A stretch of 64,000 nt of DNA from an uncultured Oscillospiraceae bacterium (GCA_934589225.1 CAKTNS010000003.1:61829-125828), one strand, 5' to 3'. Counted from the stretch's first letter, positions 26,298 to 34,538 are shown. Translations and numbers: made by a program. Notes: generated from the letters alone by a model not told the origin.

Positions 26298-26714
26298 TCA
26301 GCCCCGCTTCTTATAGGCCAGATACCCTTCCAGGATCAGGGAAGCGGCCACGGCGTCTACGGTGTTTTTCCGTTTGGTGCCGTGGTAATTGTGGGCCGAG
26401 AGAATGTTGTGGGCCTCCACGGTGGTCCGGCGCTCGTCCCACATGGCGACAGGGAGCCCCGTGGCCTGCCCGAGCTCCTGGGCAAAGGCCCGGCACAGCT
26501 CCGCCCGGGGGCCCTCGGTGCCGTCCATATTCTTGGGAAGCCCCACAACGATCTCCCCTACTTCATTTTCCTTGGCCAGACGAACCAGGTCCAGCATGGC
26601 CTTTTCGTGGTTCCGGCTGGGCACCACCGTAGTGGAGCCAACAATGGTACAGAGCAAATCAGAAAACGCCACCCCAGTCCGGGCATCCCCGTAATCGATT
26701 CCCATCACGCGCAT
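26298..26714 (-). CDS. ruvX: Putative pre-16S rRNA nuclease / Holliday junction resolvase RuvX (YqgF)
   Basis: RNase H-fold nuclease. 138 residues: MRVMGIDYGDARTGVAFSD carries the first catalytic Asp, EIVVGLPKNMDGTEG the central loop, VAMWDERRTT the catalytic Glu and NTVDAVAASLILEGYL the last Asp. All acidic residues present. Convergent with the TauE pair; essential in most bacteria. Confidence 0.96.
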   Translation of the reverse strand: MRVMGIDYGDARTGVAFSDLLCTIVGSTTVVPSRNHEKAMLDLVRLAKENEVGEIVVGLPKNMDGTEGPRAELCRAFAQELGQATGLPVAMWDERRTTVEAHNILSAHNYHGTKRKNTVDAVAASLILEGYLAYKKRG

Positions 26715-26834
26715 AGGATCATTCCTTTCTATGTAAAGACTCTTTCCAACATTCTACCCAAGGGCAGAAAAAAAAGCAAGGTCTCCCCTGCCAAAATTTC
26801 GGGCAAAATTCCGGGAAAAATTACAAAAAAGATG

Positions 26835-26863
26835 TTGACATCCCAGGGGGGCTATGCTAGAAT
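26835..26863 (+). promoter_or_regulatory. Promoter of rpmG-secE-nusG
   Basis: Consensus -35 TTGACA (26835-26840), 17-base spacer, -10 TAGAAT (26858-26863). The 140-base leader before rpmG is AT-rich at its start; I see no named riboswitch in it. Confidence 0.88.
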
Positions 26864-27002
26864 GATTTCACCTGTGAAAAAGGGTTCTTTTTTTGTGCGC
26901 CTTTTTCAGCCCCGGAGCGATTTCCATTGTAGTTCATCGCTTTCTAAATCTTTTTTCTAGCCGGGTGTGATACAGGGAGGCAAATTTTAAGGAGGTGCCG
27001 TT

Positions 27003-27152
27003 ATGCGCGTGAAAGTCACTTTGAGATGCTCTGAGTGCAAGCAGAGAAACTACAACACCATGAAGAACAAGAAGAACGACCCCGACCGTCTCGAGATGAA
27101 GAAGTACTGCAGATTCTGCAGAAAGCACACCACTCACACTGAGACCAAGTAA
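27003..27152 (+). CDS. rpmG: 50S ribosomal protein L33
   Basis: 49 residues, starting MRVKVTLRCSECKQRNY and carrying CxxC twice (CSEC and CRFC), so a zinc-binding L33 form. AAGGAGG lies seven bases before the ATG. First gene of the secE-nusG group, the common Clostridia order, and too short for a 60-codon frame filter. Confidence 0.97.
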   Translation: MRVKVTLRCSECKQRNYNTMKNKKNDPDRLEMKKYCRFCRKHTTHTETK

Positions 27153-27167
27153 GGAGGACGCCCCATC

Positions 27168-27398
27168 ATGGCAGAAGTCAAAAAGGAAAACTGGTTCAAA
27201 AGAACCTGGGGCAAGGTCCGCAAGTACTTCCGTGAGCTGAAAAGCGAACTGAAGAAGGTCGTCTGGCCCACCCCCCAGCAGGTGCTGAAAAATGCAGCCA
27301 TCGTGGTAGCCTGCGTCATCTGCGTCGGCGTTTTCATCTGGCTGTTTGACTTTGTAGCTCAGGTTGGTATTGACGCCCTGATTGGTGTCTTCCACTAA
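27168..27398 (+). CDS. secE: Preprotein translocase subunit SecE
   Basis: 76 residues with a charged amphipathic start (KVRKYFRELKSELKKVVWP) and one C-terminal membrane segment, exactly the single-span Gram-positive SecE form. AAGGAGG precedes the ATG. Sits between rpmG and nusG. Confidence 0.96.
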   Translation: MAEVKKENWFKRTWGKVRKYFRELKSELKKVVWPTPQQVLKNAAIVVACVICVGVFIWLFDFVAQVGIDALIGVFH

Positions 27399-27409
27399 GG
27401 GTAGAAGTC

Positions 27410-27940
27410 ATGGCAGAAACTGCAAAATGGTATGTGGTGCATACCTATTCCGGGTATGAAAACACCGTAAAAGCGACGATTGAAAAGACCGTCGAGTCCC
27501 GTAAGCTGCAAGACCAGATCCTGGCCGTGTCGATTCCTCTGGAAACCGTGACGGAAATCACGGAGACCGGCGCCAGCAAGACCTATGACCGGAAGGTTTA
27601 TCCCGGCTATGTCCTGGTAAAAATGGTTTACAGTGACGATACCTGGCATGTCATTCGGAATGTCCGCGGCGTTACCGGCTTTGTCGGATCTTCCAGCAAC
27701 GATCCCACTCCCCTGACGGATGAAGAAGTCTATGCCATGGGCGTGGAAAAGAAGGAGATCATTGTGAACTTCGCTGTGGGCGATACGGTCCGCATCGTAG
27801 ACGGTCCTTTGAGCTCCTTCACCGGCACGGTGGACAGCATCGATGTCGACAACAACTCGGTGAACGTGGTGGTTTCCATGTTCGGCCGGGAGACCACTGT
27901 CGAGTTTGAGCTCGATCAGGTTGAGGTCGTTTCCCAATAA
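27410..27940 (+). CDS. nusG: Transcription elongation/antitermination factor NusG
   Basis: 176 residues. N-terminal NGN domain starts KWYVVHTYSGYENTVK and ends at the VYPGYVLVKM region; C-terminal KOW domain has VGDTVRIVDGPLSSFTGTV. Binds the RNA polymerase clamp and links it to ribosomes. 11 bases after secE. Confidence 0.98.
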   Translation: MAETAKWYVVHTYSGYENTVKATIEKTVESRKLQDQILAVSIPLETVTEITETGASKTYDRKVYPGYVLVKMVYSDDTWHVIRNVRGVTGFVGSSSNDPTPLTDEEVYAMGVEKKEIIVNFAVGDTVRIVDGPLSSFTGTVDSIDVDNNSVNVVVSMFGRETTVEFELDQVEVVSQ

Positions 27941-28042
27941 CGCATCGGGCCGGATTTCCGGTCGGAACGTGGGAGGGGTTTGCGCCCCGAAAGGAATGCG
28001 TTTTGCGCATCATTACCACATCTTATTCAGGAGGTGCTATTT

Positions 28043-28468
28043 ATGGCACAGAAAGTAACTGGCATTATCAAACTTCAGATCAACGCCGCTAAGGCAACCG
28101 CTTCTCCCCCTGTTGGTCCTGCTCTGGGTCAGCACGGTGTGAATATCGCAGCATTCATCAAGGAATTCAACGCACGGACCAAGGACATGGAAGGCTACAA
28201 GATTCCTGTCGTTATCACCGTCTATGCCGACCGCAGCTTCACCTTCATCACCAAGACTCCTCCTACCCCCATGCTCATCATGAAGGCCATTGGTCTGGAG
28301 AAGGGCTCCGGTGTTCCCAACAAGACCAAGGTTGGCACCATCACCAAGGCACAGGTCGCTGAGATCGCCAAGACCAAGATGCCCGACCTGAACGCTACCA
28401 CTCTGGAAGCCGCTGAGAGCCAGGTTGCTGGCACTTGCCGGTCTCTTGGTGTTACCGTCGTTGACTGA
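28043..28468 (+). CDS. rplK: 50S ribosomal protein L11
   Basis: 141 residues. The proline-rich SPPVGPALGQHGVNI and KIPVVITVY runs are diagnostic. I use the ATG at 28043, eight bases behind AGGAGG; a longer frame starts at an upstream non-family codon. The nusG-rplK gap contains GTGGGAGGGG, echoed before rplA. Confidence 0.98.
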   Translation: MAQKVTGIIKLQINAAKATASPPVGPALGQHGVNIAAFIKEFNARTKDMEGYKIPVVITVYADRSFTFITKTPPTPMLIMKAIGLEKGSGVPNKTKVGTITKAQVAEIAKTKMPDLNATTLEAAESQVAGTCRSLGVTVVD

Positions 28469-28544
28469 TCATTGCTGATCCGGGGCTTTCCCCGGAAATG
28501 TGGGAGGATTTTTCCGCATCACCACTTTAAGGAGGATAATTACA

Positions 28545-29237
28545 TTGTTTAGAGGTAAAAAGTATAAAGAAAGCGCGAAGCTCATTGACCGCGCTGTTCA
28601 GTACGAGCCCGCTGAGGCTCTGGGCCTGGTTGTAAAGGGCGCCACCGCCAAGTTCGACGAGACCGTCGAGCTGCACATCAAGCTGGGTGTTGACTCCCGT
28701 CACGCTGACCAGCAGGTCCGCGGCGCCGTGGTTCTGCCCAACGGTACCGGTAAGACCCGCAAGGTTCTGGTTTTCGCCAAGGACGCCAAGGTGGCTGAGG
28801 CTCAGGAAGCCGGTGCCGATTACGTTGGCGGCATGGAGCTGGTTGAGAAGATCACCAAGGAAAACTGGTTTGACTTCGACGTCGTTGTTGCTTCCCCCGA
28901 CATGATGGGCATTGTTGGCCGTCTGGGTAAGGTTCTGGGTCCCAAGGGTCTGATGCCCTCCCCCAAGGCCGGCACTGTGACCCCCAACGTGGGTGCTGCC
29001 GTCAAGGAAATCAAGGCTGGTAAGGTTGAGTACCGTCTGGACAAGACCAACATCATCCACTGCCCCATCGGCAAGGTTTCCTTCGGTGCCGAGAAGCTGA
29101 ACGAGAACATGGACACCCTGATCAAGGCTGTTGTGAAGGCCAAGCCCGCCGCTGCCAAGGGTCAGTATATCAAGTCCTGCACCGTCGTGTCCACCATGGG
29201 CCCCGGCGTGAAGGTCTCTACTGCCAAGTATCTGTAA
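28545..29237 (+). CDS. rplA: 50S ribosomal protein L1
   Basis: 230 residues from a TTG start preceded by AAGGAGG nine bases earlier; starts M(TTG)-F-R-G-K-K-Y and contains VGRLGKVLGPKGLMPSPK, the L1 signature. Translational repressor of its own operon in many bacteria. Ends at a perfect terminator, rather than reading directly into rplJ. Confidence 0.97.
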   Translation: MFRGKKYKESAKLIDRAVQYEPAEALGLVVKGATAKFDETVELHIKLGVDSRHADQQVRGAVVLPNGTGKTRKVLVFAKDAKVAEAQEAGADYVGGMELVEKITKENWFDFDVVVASPDMMGIVGRLGKVLGPKGLMPSPKAGTVTPNVGAAVKEIKAGKVEYRLDKTNIIHCPIGKVSFGAEKLNENMDTLIKAVVKAKPAAAKGQYIKSCTVVSTMGPGVKVSTAKYL

Positions 29238-29252
29238 GCTGGATATGCTTTT

Positions 29253-29281
29253 CCCCCGAACGCAAATGCGTTCGGGGGTTT
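29253..29281 (+). terminator. Terminator after rplA
   Basis: Perfect 12-base stem CCCCCGAACGCA/TGCGTTCGGGGG with a two-base loop and TTT. An almost identical hairpin stands at 29927. Confidence 0.88.
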
Positions 29282-29351
29282 AATCTTTCTAAAAGAGCTT
29301 TCGGCAAATCATTGCCATCTAAGCGGTAAAAAATGAACTTTTATTGATTTC

Positions 29352-29380
29352 TTGCAATCGAACCCCAGATATGCTATACT
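29352..29380 (+). promoter_or_regulatory. Promoter of a lipoprotein gene
   Basis: -35 TTGCAA (29352-29357), 17-base spacer, -10 TATACT (29375-29380). Confidence 0.75.
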
Positions 29381-29423
29381 AATGAGTATCGGATACGCAA
29401 ATCAGCAGTTGGGAGGTATTGTC

Positions 29424-29867
29424 TTGAAAAAGTTCGTAATGTTGGTTGCGATACTCCTTTTATCTGGCCTTGCTGCCTGCGCAAATACTGACAAGGCCAA
29501 CGTATCATCGACCACAGAGTCTATTGCAGTTACAGAAAACCACCAATCGCCCAATGAAGTGATTGAATACTTTTCCGACAAATACAACATGGAGTTTCTC
29601 TTGTGGGGGCCGGAAGGACATGATTTATATGCTTTCTATATCTATCCTGACCATGCCGAGCGGGAATGTCATCTTCTGATGCCAAGGGCTACAGACGATG
29701 TTTCCATCTATCACAAAGACCTATCGTGGAGCGTTGACGGCAGCGAGTTGATTATTTCCGGAGATTGGGAGGAATCTTTTAGAGTCGATATTTCTGCGGA
29801 TACCGCAACTTCTACCACAAACGGCAAAATTTATAAAATATCCGAGATGCAGCCACCGCTGGAATAA
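29424..29867 (+). CDS. Hypothetical lipoprotein in the rplA-rplJ insertion
   Basis: 147 residues from a TTG start behind GGGAGG. Signal peptide KKFVMLVAILLLSGLAAC with a clear LAAC lipobox; the mature part has IEYFSDKYNMEFLLWG and a repeating beta-rich look, no family I can name. AT-richer than ribosomal neighbours. Own promoter and terminator make a stand-alone cassette. Confidence 0.65.
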   Translation: MKKFVMLVAILLLSGLAACANTDKANVSSTTESIAVTENHQSPNEVIEYFSDKYNMEFLLWGPEGHDLYAFYIYPDHAERECHLLMPRATDDVSIYHKDLSWSVDGSELIISGDWEESFRVDISADTATSTTNGKIYKISEMQPPLE

Positions 29868-29926
29868 TGCGCTGGTTCTTATTTCATTTTGCCGATTTGA
29901 TCATGCCTGTTCTATTTAAGTATTTT

Positions 29927-29963
29927 CCCCGAACGCACACAATGCGTTCGGGGAGATTTTTTA
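29927..29963. terminator. Terminator, duplicate of the rplA terminator
   Basis: CCCCGAACGCA/TGCGTTCGGGG stem with a five-base loop and T-run; the stem is shared almost base for base with 29253. Serves convergent genes on both sides. Confidence 0.82.
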
Positions 29964-30383
29964 TTCTGCCTTTATTTCATATTCGCTTTCCGGCACTGTG
30001 CTGGGTTCAATAACGACCTCACCGACCACAATTGTTCCCCCTGCCACCTCTTTGATGGTGTTGTACACGAACACCAGATACGTCGCCCACAATAGACCCG
30101 CTAAAACTGCCACAGCAAGAACAATGTTCAGTATTTTCTTTCGGATGCACACTGCTTTTTTTACTGTTCCACTGCTCTGTTCTGAGAGATAGGCCGCCGC
30201 AATTTCCTCTGGGCTTCCAAACCGTGACACCAGCTGCGCATAGCTTACTTCCGGTTCTTCCTGTGCATAGTCCCGCACATTTTGCAGCAGCATTTTCCTT
30301 ATTTGCTTTCCATCTGCGTTAAAGGTGGGCAACTCCTGCTTGATCTGCTTCACGTACCTTCGTACATCAGGATTCTTTTTCAT
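29961..30383 (-). CDS. DUF-type membrane protein paired with PadR
   Basis: 140 residues: a helical N-terminal part (RRYVKQIKQELPTF, SRFGSPEEIAAAYL) like the short HAAS-type domains that accompany PadR regulators, one membrane segment (about 85-105) and a short outer tail. I start at the ATG at 30383, set by GAGG. Overlaps the PadR gene by 17 bases. Such pairs commonly act together as regulator and membrane sensor/partner. Confidence 0.75.
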   Translation of the reverse strand: MKKNPDVRRYVKQIKQELPTFNADGKQIRKMLLQNVRDYAQEEPEVSYAQLVSRFGSPEEIAAAYLSEQSSGTVKKAVCIRKKILNIVLAVAVLAGLLWATYLVFVYNTIKEVAGGTIVVGEVVIEPSTVPESEYEIKAE

Positions 30384-30723
30384 ATTCTTCACCTCGCACT
30401 ATTTTCAAAACGCCATTGACAGCACTTTCATATTCCTGAATCATTTCCGCAAGACGAGCCGCACCCAAAGGTTCCAGGTGATAGTAAATCCGTGTCATTC
30501 GTTTTCCCACTAAGATTTTTTTGTCGGATATATACCCCTGCTCCTGCAATTTGTATAGAACTGGGTATAAAGACCCCTCTTGTGTACGGATGATACCGCC
30601 GCTGGCCCGCTCTGTCTCCTGGACCAGCTGATAACCATACATATCCCCTCTCTTTAATAGGGACAGAATGATCAGCGGCATTGCGCCTCTCGCATAGTTC
30701 AGTTGCACATTTTCTCCTGCCAT
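30367..30723 (-). CDS. PadR family transcriptional regulator
   Basis: 118-residue winged-helix protein: GAMPLIILSLLKRGDMYGYQ is the recognition region, EGSLYPVLYKLQEQGYI the wing, followed by a C-terminal dimer helix. Represses membrane or efflux genes in most cases. Operon with the membrane protein that overlaps its end. Divergent from the lipoprotein gene at 30867, a likely target. Confidence 0.92.
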   Translation of the reverse strand: MAGENVQLNYARGAMPLIILSLLKRGDMYGYQLVQETERASGGIIRTQEGSLYPVLYKLQEQGYISDKKILVGKRMTRIYYHLEPLGAARLAEMIQEYESAVNGVLKIVRGEEYEKES

Positions 30724-30793
30724 ACCTTCACTCCTTTGTTTTATTATAACGTATATATTATTTTTCTCAATACCTTTGTAACAAAAACATTGA

Positions 30794-30822
30794 TTGACAT
30801 CTGCTTTCTGTTATGGTATATT
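30794..30822 (+). promoter_or_regulatory. Promoter of the 31 kb lipoprotein gene
   Basis: Consensus -35 TTGACA (30794-30799), 17-base spacer, -10 TATATT (30817-30822), divergent from the PadR gene. Confidence 0.85.
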
Positions 30823-30866
30823 CATGTTGTCATTCGACAAAAACGCTGTTTTGGAGGTATAACGCT

Positions 30867-31784
30867 ATGAAACATCCTTTTACGCCTGTTGTTCTCGGCC
30901 TGATGCTTGTGTTTCTTTTGGGCCTTTATGGCTGTGGAGCAAAGGATATGCCAACGGAAACCGCTGCTGTAGCCCCGGCCAGTGTGGCGCAGGAGCCGAA
31001 GCAACGGCTGGATATTACCTTTGACATCGGTGACAATCAATCCTCCATCGACCTAAAGGACCTGGGGCTGAACTATCCCTGCGATTTTGACCTGGAGGGC
31101 CTCCAGAATGTTCAAATCCAGGTGGATGGGGTCTATTATCCCCTGGAAGAGGCCTTGAAAAAGGGTAACGTGACACCGGAAGAACTGGTTGCCTATGCCC
31201 AGATCGATGCGCGGGCAAAAATTTGTACCGAAAAATACGAGACCCGCAACGGGCTGACACGGTTTACCTATGTATATCCGGACTTCAAACTCAATTACAT
31301 CCACTGTATCTACGAAACCCCGGACGGAAACAATTATGAACTGTGGGAGTATGCCCTGCTCTCCCCCAATTTTGTGCCCACATTGCCCATTCCCACCGAT
31401 GACGAGGGACTGGACCTGGACCGGGAGGACTGGGGCGTTACGCTCACCATCACGGAAGCGACTCCCACTGGGCTGACCGTAGAAACGAGCCAAAGCGGCG
31501 GGATGCAGTTCGGTACCCTTTCCGTGGAAGACTACTATGTATTTGCCTGGGAGGGCAGCCAGATCGTGGACGGCACCTGGCGAATGCGTCAGGATATTCC
31601 CATTACCATGGAGGGCAGCAGCGAATTTACCGCCAGCTGGGAACCGACCCTGGCCCCGGGAGAATATATGTTTGTGGCCCGGCTCCGGGAAGTCTATGAT
31701 CCCGCAGACGTTCCGCCCCTGATGAAGAATTACCACGACCATCAGCAATATGCCGTTCCCTTTACCATTGCGGAAACCAAATAG
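30867..31784 (+). CDS. Lipoprotein with Ig-like C-terminal region
   Basis: 305 residues. Leader ends in GLYGC lipobox. Middle part has ITFDIGDNQSSIDLKDLGLNYPCDFDLEG; the C-terminal 100 residues (VTLTITEATPTGLTVE, EDYYVFAWEGSQIVDGTW, GEYMFVARL) look like a bacterial Ig-like sandwich of the type found in other Firmicute lipoproteins. TTGGAGG precedes the ATG. Closer to the GC level of the main chromosome than the 29424 lipoprotein. Confidence 0.7.
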   Translation: MKHPFTPVVLGLMLVFLLGLYGCGAKDMPTETAAVAPASVAQEPKQRLDITFDIGDNQSSIDLKDLGLNYPCDFDLEGLQNVQIQVDGVYYPLEEALKKGNVTPEELVAYAQIDARAKICTEKYETRNGLTRFTYVYPDFKLNYIHCIYETPDGNNYELWEYALLSPNFVPTLPIPTDDEGLDLDREDWGVTLTITEATPTGLTVETSQSGGMQFGTLSVEDYYVFAWEGSQIVDGTWRMRQDIPITMEGSSEFTASWEPTLAPGEYMFVARLREVYDPADVPPLMKNYHDHQQYAVPFTIAETK

Positions 31785-31792
31785 ATGATCCA

Positions 31793-31828
31793 TTCCCGGA
31801 AGGCTTAAACCTTCCGGGAAATTTTCTT
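31793..31828 (+). terminator. Terminator of the lipoprotein gene
   Basis: Perfect 11-base stem TTCCCGGAAGG/CCTTCCGGGAA with a T-rich tail. Confidence 0.85.
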
Positions 31829-31838
31829 AAAATAATGC

Positions 31839-31867
31839 TTGACAAAAAGAATACCCCATGCTATAAT
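31839..31867 (+). promoter_or_regulatory. Promoter of rplJ-rplL
   Basis: Consensus TTGACA (31839-31844), 17-base spacer, consensus TATAAT (31862-31867); among the strongest in the window. Confidence 0.92.
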
Positions 31868-31872
31868 GCAGA

Positions 31873-31981
31873 AGTTGCCAAAGACAGCAGGTGTAACCGT
31901 AAATCCTGCCGAGGTGCGTTGAATAGTTTTTGATTCTTCGTATCTTTCTGCTCTTTGGCAGGAAGATATTTTTATTTTTTC
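31873..31981 (+). promoter_or_regulatory. Ribosomal protein L10 leader
   Basis: Leader RNA bound by the L10-L12 complex to repress rplJ-rplL translation. The conserved features are present: CCAAAGACAGCAGG early (31877-31890), TAAATCCTGCCGAGGTGC in the middle, and a long terminal pairing with CTGCTCTTTGGCAGG near 31950-31964. A GGAGGTG ribosome site lies just before rplJ. Confidence 0.88.
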
Positions 31982-31994
31982 GGAGGTGAAAATT

Positions 31995-32516
31995 ATGCCC
32001 AACGCTAAGGTTCTTGAGAGCAAGAAGGCCGTTGTTGCCAATCTGTCCGGCAAGATCAAGGAAGCTTCTTCCGTGGTTTTCGTGGACTACAAGGGTATCA
32101 CGGTTGCTCAGGATACCGAGCTGCGTAAGCAGTTCCGTGAAGCTGGTGTTGAGTACTCCGTTGTCAAGAATACCCTGACCAATTTCGCTGCCAAGGATGC
32201 TGGCTACGATTTTGCCGAGGTTCTGAACGGTACTACCGCTATGGCTTCCACCACCGGCGACCCCATCGCCCCTGCTCGTATCGTATGCGAGTTTGCCAAG
32301 AAGAACAAGAACACCCTGTCCATTAAGGGCGGCATCGTAGAAGGCTCTGTCCTGACTGCCGAGCAGCTCAATGGCTTCGGTGAACTGCCCAGCAAGAACG
32401 CCCTGGTTGCTTCTGTTCTGGGTACCTTCCTGGCCCCCATCTCCAGCCTGGCTTTCGTCCTGGACCAGATCCGGGAGCAGAAGGAAGGCGGCGCTCCTGC
32501 TACCGCAGAAGCCTAA
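31995..32516 (+). CDS. rplJ: 50S ribosomal protein L10
   Basis: 173 residues, starting MPNAKVLESKKAVVANLSG with the family VVFVDYKGITVAQDTELRKQ. ATG chosen over a GTG three codons earlier because of GGAGG spacing. Forms the stalk base with L7/L12. C-terminal tail is Ala/Glu-rich. Confidence 0.97.
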   Translation: MPNAKVLESKKAVVANLSGKIKEASSVVFVDYKGITVAQDTELRKQFREAGVEYSVVKNTLTNFAAKDAGYDFAEVLNGTTAMASTTGDPIAPARIVCEFAKKNKNTLSIKGGIVEGSVLTAEQLNGFGELPSKNALVASVLGTFLAPISSLAFVLDQIREQKEGGAPATAEA

Positions 32517-32565
32517 GTTCGTAATCCAACACACAATCTAATCTACATTTTAGGAGGATATTACA

Positions 32566-32940
32566 ATGGCTAGTGAAAAGATCACTGCTCTCGTTGAGGA
32601 AGTTAAGGGCCTGACCGTTCTGGAGCTGTCCGAGCTGGTTCACACCCTGGAGGATGTTTTCGGCGTTTCCGCCGCTGCTGCCGCTGTTGCCGCTCCCGCT
32701 GCCGGCGCTGCTGCTGAGGTTGAGGAGAAGACCGAGTTCGACGTTATCCTGAAGAGCGCCGGCGCTTCCAAGCTGGGCGTTATCAAGGTTGTCCGTGCCG
32801 CTACCGGCCTGGGCCTGAAGGACGCCAAGGATCTGGTGGACAACTGCCCCAAGACCCTGAAGGAAGCCATCTCCAAGGAAGATGCCGAGAAGCTGGTTGC
32901 CGAGCTGAAGGAAGCCGGCGCCGAGGCCGAGATCAAGTAA
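32566..32940 (+). CDS. rplL: 50S ribosomal protein L7/L12
   Basis: 124 residues: N-terminal dimer domain, Ala-rich hinge, and factor-binding C-terminal domain with KLGVIKVVRAATGLGLKDAK. Follows rplJ by 49 bases. rpoB does not follow, unlike in many Firmicutes. Confidence 0.98.
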   Translation: MASEKITALVEEVKGLTVLELSELVHTLEDVFGVSAAAAAVAAPAAGAAAEVEEKTEFDVILKSAGASKLGVIKVVRAATGLGLKDAKDLVDNCPKTLKEAISKEDAEKLVAELKEAGAEAEIK

Positions 32941-32961
32941 TTTATCTCGAAAAGGCTATTC

Positions 32962-32992
32962 ACCTCCGCCGTTTTCGGCGGAGGTTTTTTTA
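32962..32992 (+). terminator. Terminator of rplJ-rplL
   Basis: Perfect ten-base stem ACCTCCGCCG/CGGCGGAGGT with TTTT loop and T-run. Confidence 0.92.
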
Positions 32993-33153
32993 GGCAGCAC
33001 CGCACAATTGCGTCTGCGGACATCAGCGGATCTTTTGGCCCAATATTGCAATTTGAAAAACTTGAAATACACAAAGTATTCCTGCATTTTTCAAACTTTA
33101 TCTTGGGCCAAAATCTCTCGCTGATGTCTCTTGCCGAATTGCGCGGTGCTGCC
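32993..33153. repeat. Long palindromic (MITE-like) element
   Basis: 161 bases that fold on themselves almost end to end. Nested arms: GGCAGCACCGC (32993-33003)/GCGGTGCTGCC (33143-33153), GACATCAGCG (33019-33028)/CGCTGATGTC (33119-33128), TTTTGGCCCAA (33033-33043)/TTGGGCCAAAA (33103-33113), and TTTGAAAAA with TTTTTCAAA further in. Not coding on either strand. A shortened relative stands at 23747-23789. Confidence 0.82.
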
Positions 33154-33215
33154 TTCCCGTTTCCGGTCTGCCCTTTTCGGGCAGAATATCTGAAACCAAT
33201 ATGAAAGGAATCCCT

Positions 33216-34100
33216 ATGGAACTGGATCTTGACCGTATTTTGTCTACCCTTTCCTCTGTAAAGGATCTGCTGCCGGAGGACCTGGGGGCCCTTGTGAAGG
33301 CTGCCGCCTCGGGGCTGGCCGCCAATTTTGACATTGGGTCGTCGCTGAAGTTCATCGTGGTTTTTGTTGCCGCCCTGGTGGGGCTGGGTGTGGTGTTCAA
33401 ACTGCTCTTCGGCAAAAGGTCTGACATCAACCACGCCATGTCCTCTGCCGCCGGAATTCTGGTGGTGTATGTGCTGACTGTGGTGGTTTACGCTTTTCAG
33501 CCTGCCGGACTGTCCTCTCTCCTCTCTCCCCTGCCCTTTGTGACCTTTGTGCAGGATTATCTCTTTGTACTGCCCTTCCACGGTACGGCCTTTGAGACCC
33601 TTTGCATCCAGATCCTTTCTCTGATCCTGCTGTCCTTTGTGGTGAATCTGGTGGATGCGGTGCTGCCGGAGGGGGAAAACCCCGTTACCTGGTTTCTCTC
33701 CCGGTTTTTAAGCGTGATCCTGGCCATGGGGCTTCACCTGGTCGCCAACTGGGCCATCACCAAGTATCTTCCCTCCGCCCTTGTGTATCACGCCCCGGCG
33801 GTGCTGCTGGTGGTGCTGCTGTGCTTCTTGATGGTGGGAGTCTTTAAAGTGGTTTTGGGGGTATTTCTCACGGTGGTCAATCCCATTGTAGGAGGCATCT
33901 ATACCTTCTTCTTTTCCAGTCTCATTGGCCGTCAGGTCAGCAAATCCGTGCTGTCCACCTTTCTGATTTGCGGTGTGTTCTACGCCATGGACCATTTCAA
34001 TTACCTGGTGGTCCATATCGGCCCTTCAGCCCTGCCCGCCTATCTGCCCCTGCTTCCGGGTTTTCTCATTATCTGGTATCTGCTGGGCCACGCCCTGTAA
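33216..34100 (+). CDS. Hypothetical polytopic membrane protein
   Basis: 294 residues from an ATG at 33216 with AAAGGA upstream. Short acidic cytoplasmic N-terminus (residues 1-45), then six to seven membrane segments. No transporter motif recognised; the even spacing of segments could suit a permease or a colicin-V-like protein. Stands alone between a repeat and a terminator. Function unknown. Confidence 0.7.
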   Translation: MELDLDRILSTLSSVKDLLPEDLGALVKAAASGLAANFDIGSSLKFIVVFVAALVGLGVVFKLLFGKRSDINHAMSSAAGILVVYVLTVVVYAFQPAGLSSLLSPLPFVTFVQDYLFVLPFHGTAFETLCIQILSLILLSFVVNLVDAVLPEGENPVTWFLSRFLSVILAMGLHLVANWAITKYLPSALVYHAPAVLLVVLLCFLMVGVFKVVLGVFLTVVNPIVGGIYTFFFSSLIGRQVSKSVLSTFLICGVFYAMDHFNYLVVHIGPSALPAYLPLLPGFLIIWYLLGHAL

Positions 34101-34125
34101 AGGGCAACATGATCGATACAAAAAG

Positions 34126-34168
34126 CCCTGGGGCGCTCCATGATTCGTGGAACGCCTCAGGGTTTGTT
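34126..34168. terminator. Bidirectional terminator
   Basis: CCCTGGGGCGCTCCA (34126-34140) pairs with TGGAACGCCTCAGGG (34148-34162, two mismatches), T-rich on the right, A-rich on the left. Confidence 0.82.
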
Positions 34169-34187
34169 TTTAACGTTGTATAAAAAA

Positions 34188-34538
34188 CATCACTTTCGTG
34201 ATGCCCTTGGTCCGGGGGACTGGATTCGATGGCCGGCTTTGCCAAGGCAAAGCCATATGGTTTCAACCAATTTTTGAACCGGTTGCTGCCAAATGCCACC
34301 GGCATTTGGCATTTAAATGGGTTCGAATCTGGTATAGCAAGAAAAAGGACATCACTTTCGTGATGTCCTGGTCCGAGTGACTGGATTCGATGGCCGGCTT
34401 TGCATGGCAAAGCCATATGGTCGCAACCAGTTTTTGAACTGGTTGCCGCCAAATGCCACTGGCATTTGGCATTTAATTGGGTTCGAATCCAGTCACAGGC
34501 AAAAAAGAACACCACCCAAAAGGTGGTGTTCTTTTTTT
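34188..34538. repeat. Tandem modules of terminator hairpin plus tRNA-Pro 3' end
   Basis: Three hairpin-plus-TGGTCCGAGTGACTGGATTCGA modules in tandem at about 161 and 170 base spacing (starts near 34208, 34369 and 34539); only the third continues into a real tRNA. The second is a 120-base element (34377-34496) with perfect 14-base inverted ends GTGACTGGATTCGA/TCGAATCCAGTCAC, both from the tRNA T-arm. Inside, palindromes around GGCTTTGC, AACCAGTTTTTGAACTGGTT and GCCAAATGCC. The first copy is a diverged version. See findings. Confidence 0.8.

Noticed and set aside
34188..34538. CRISPR array
   Set aside because: Only two or three units, unit length 160-170 bases, no short repeats with spacers and no cas genes.
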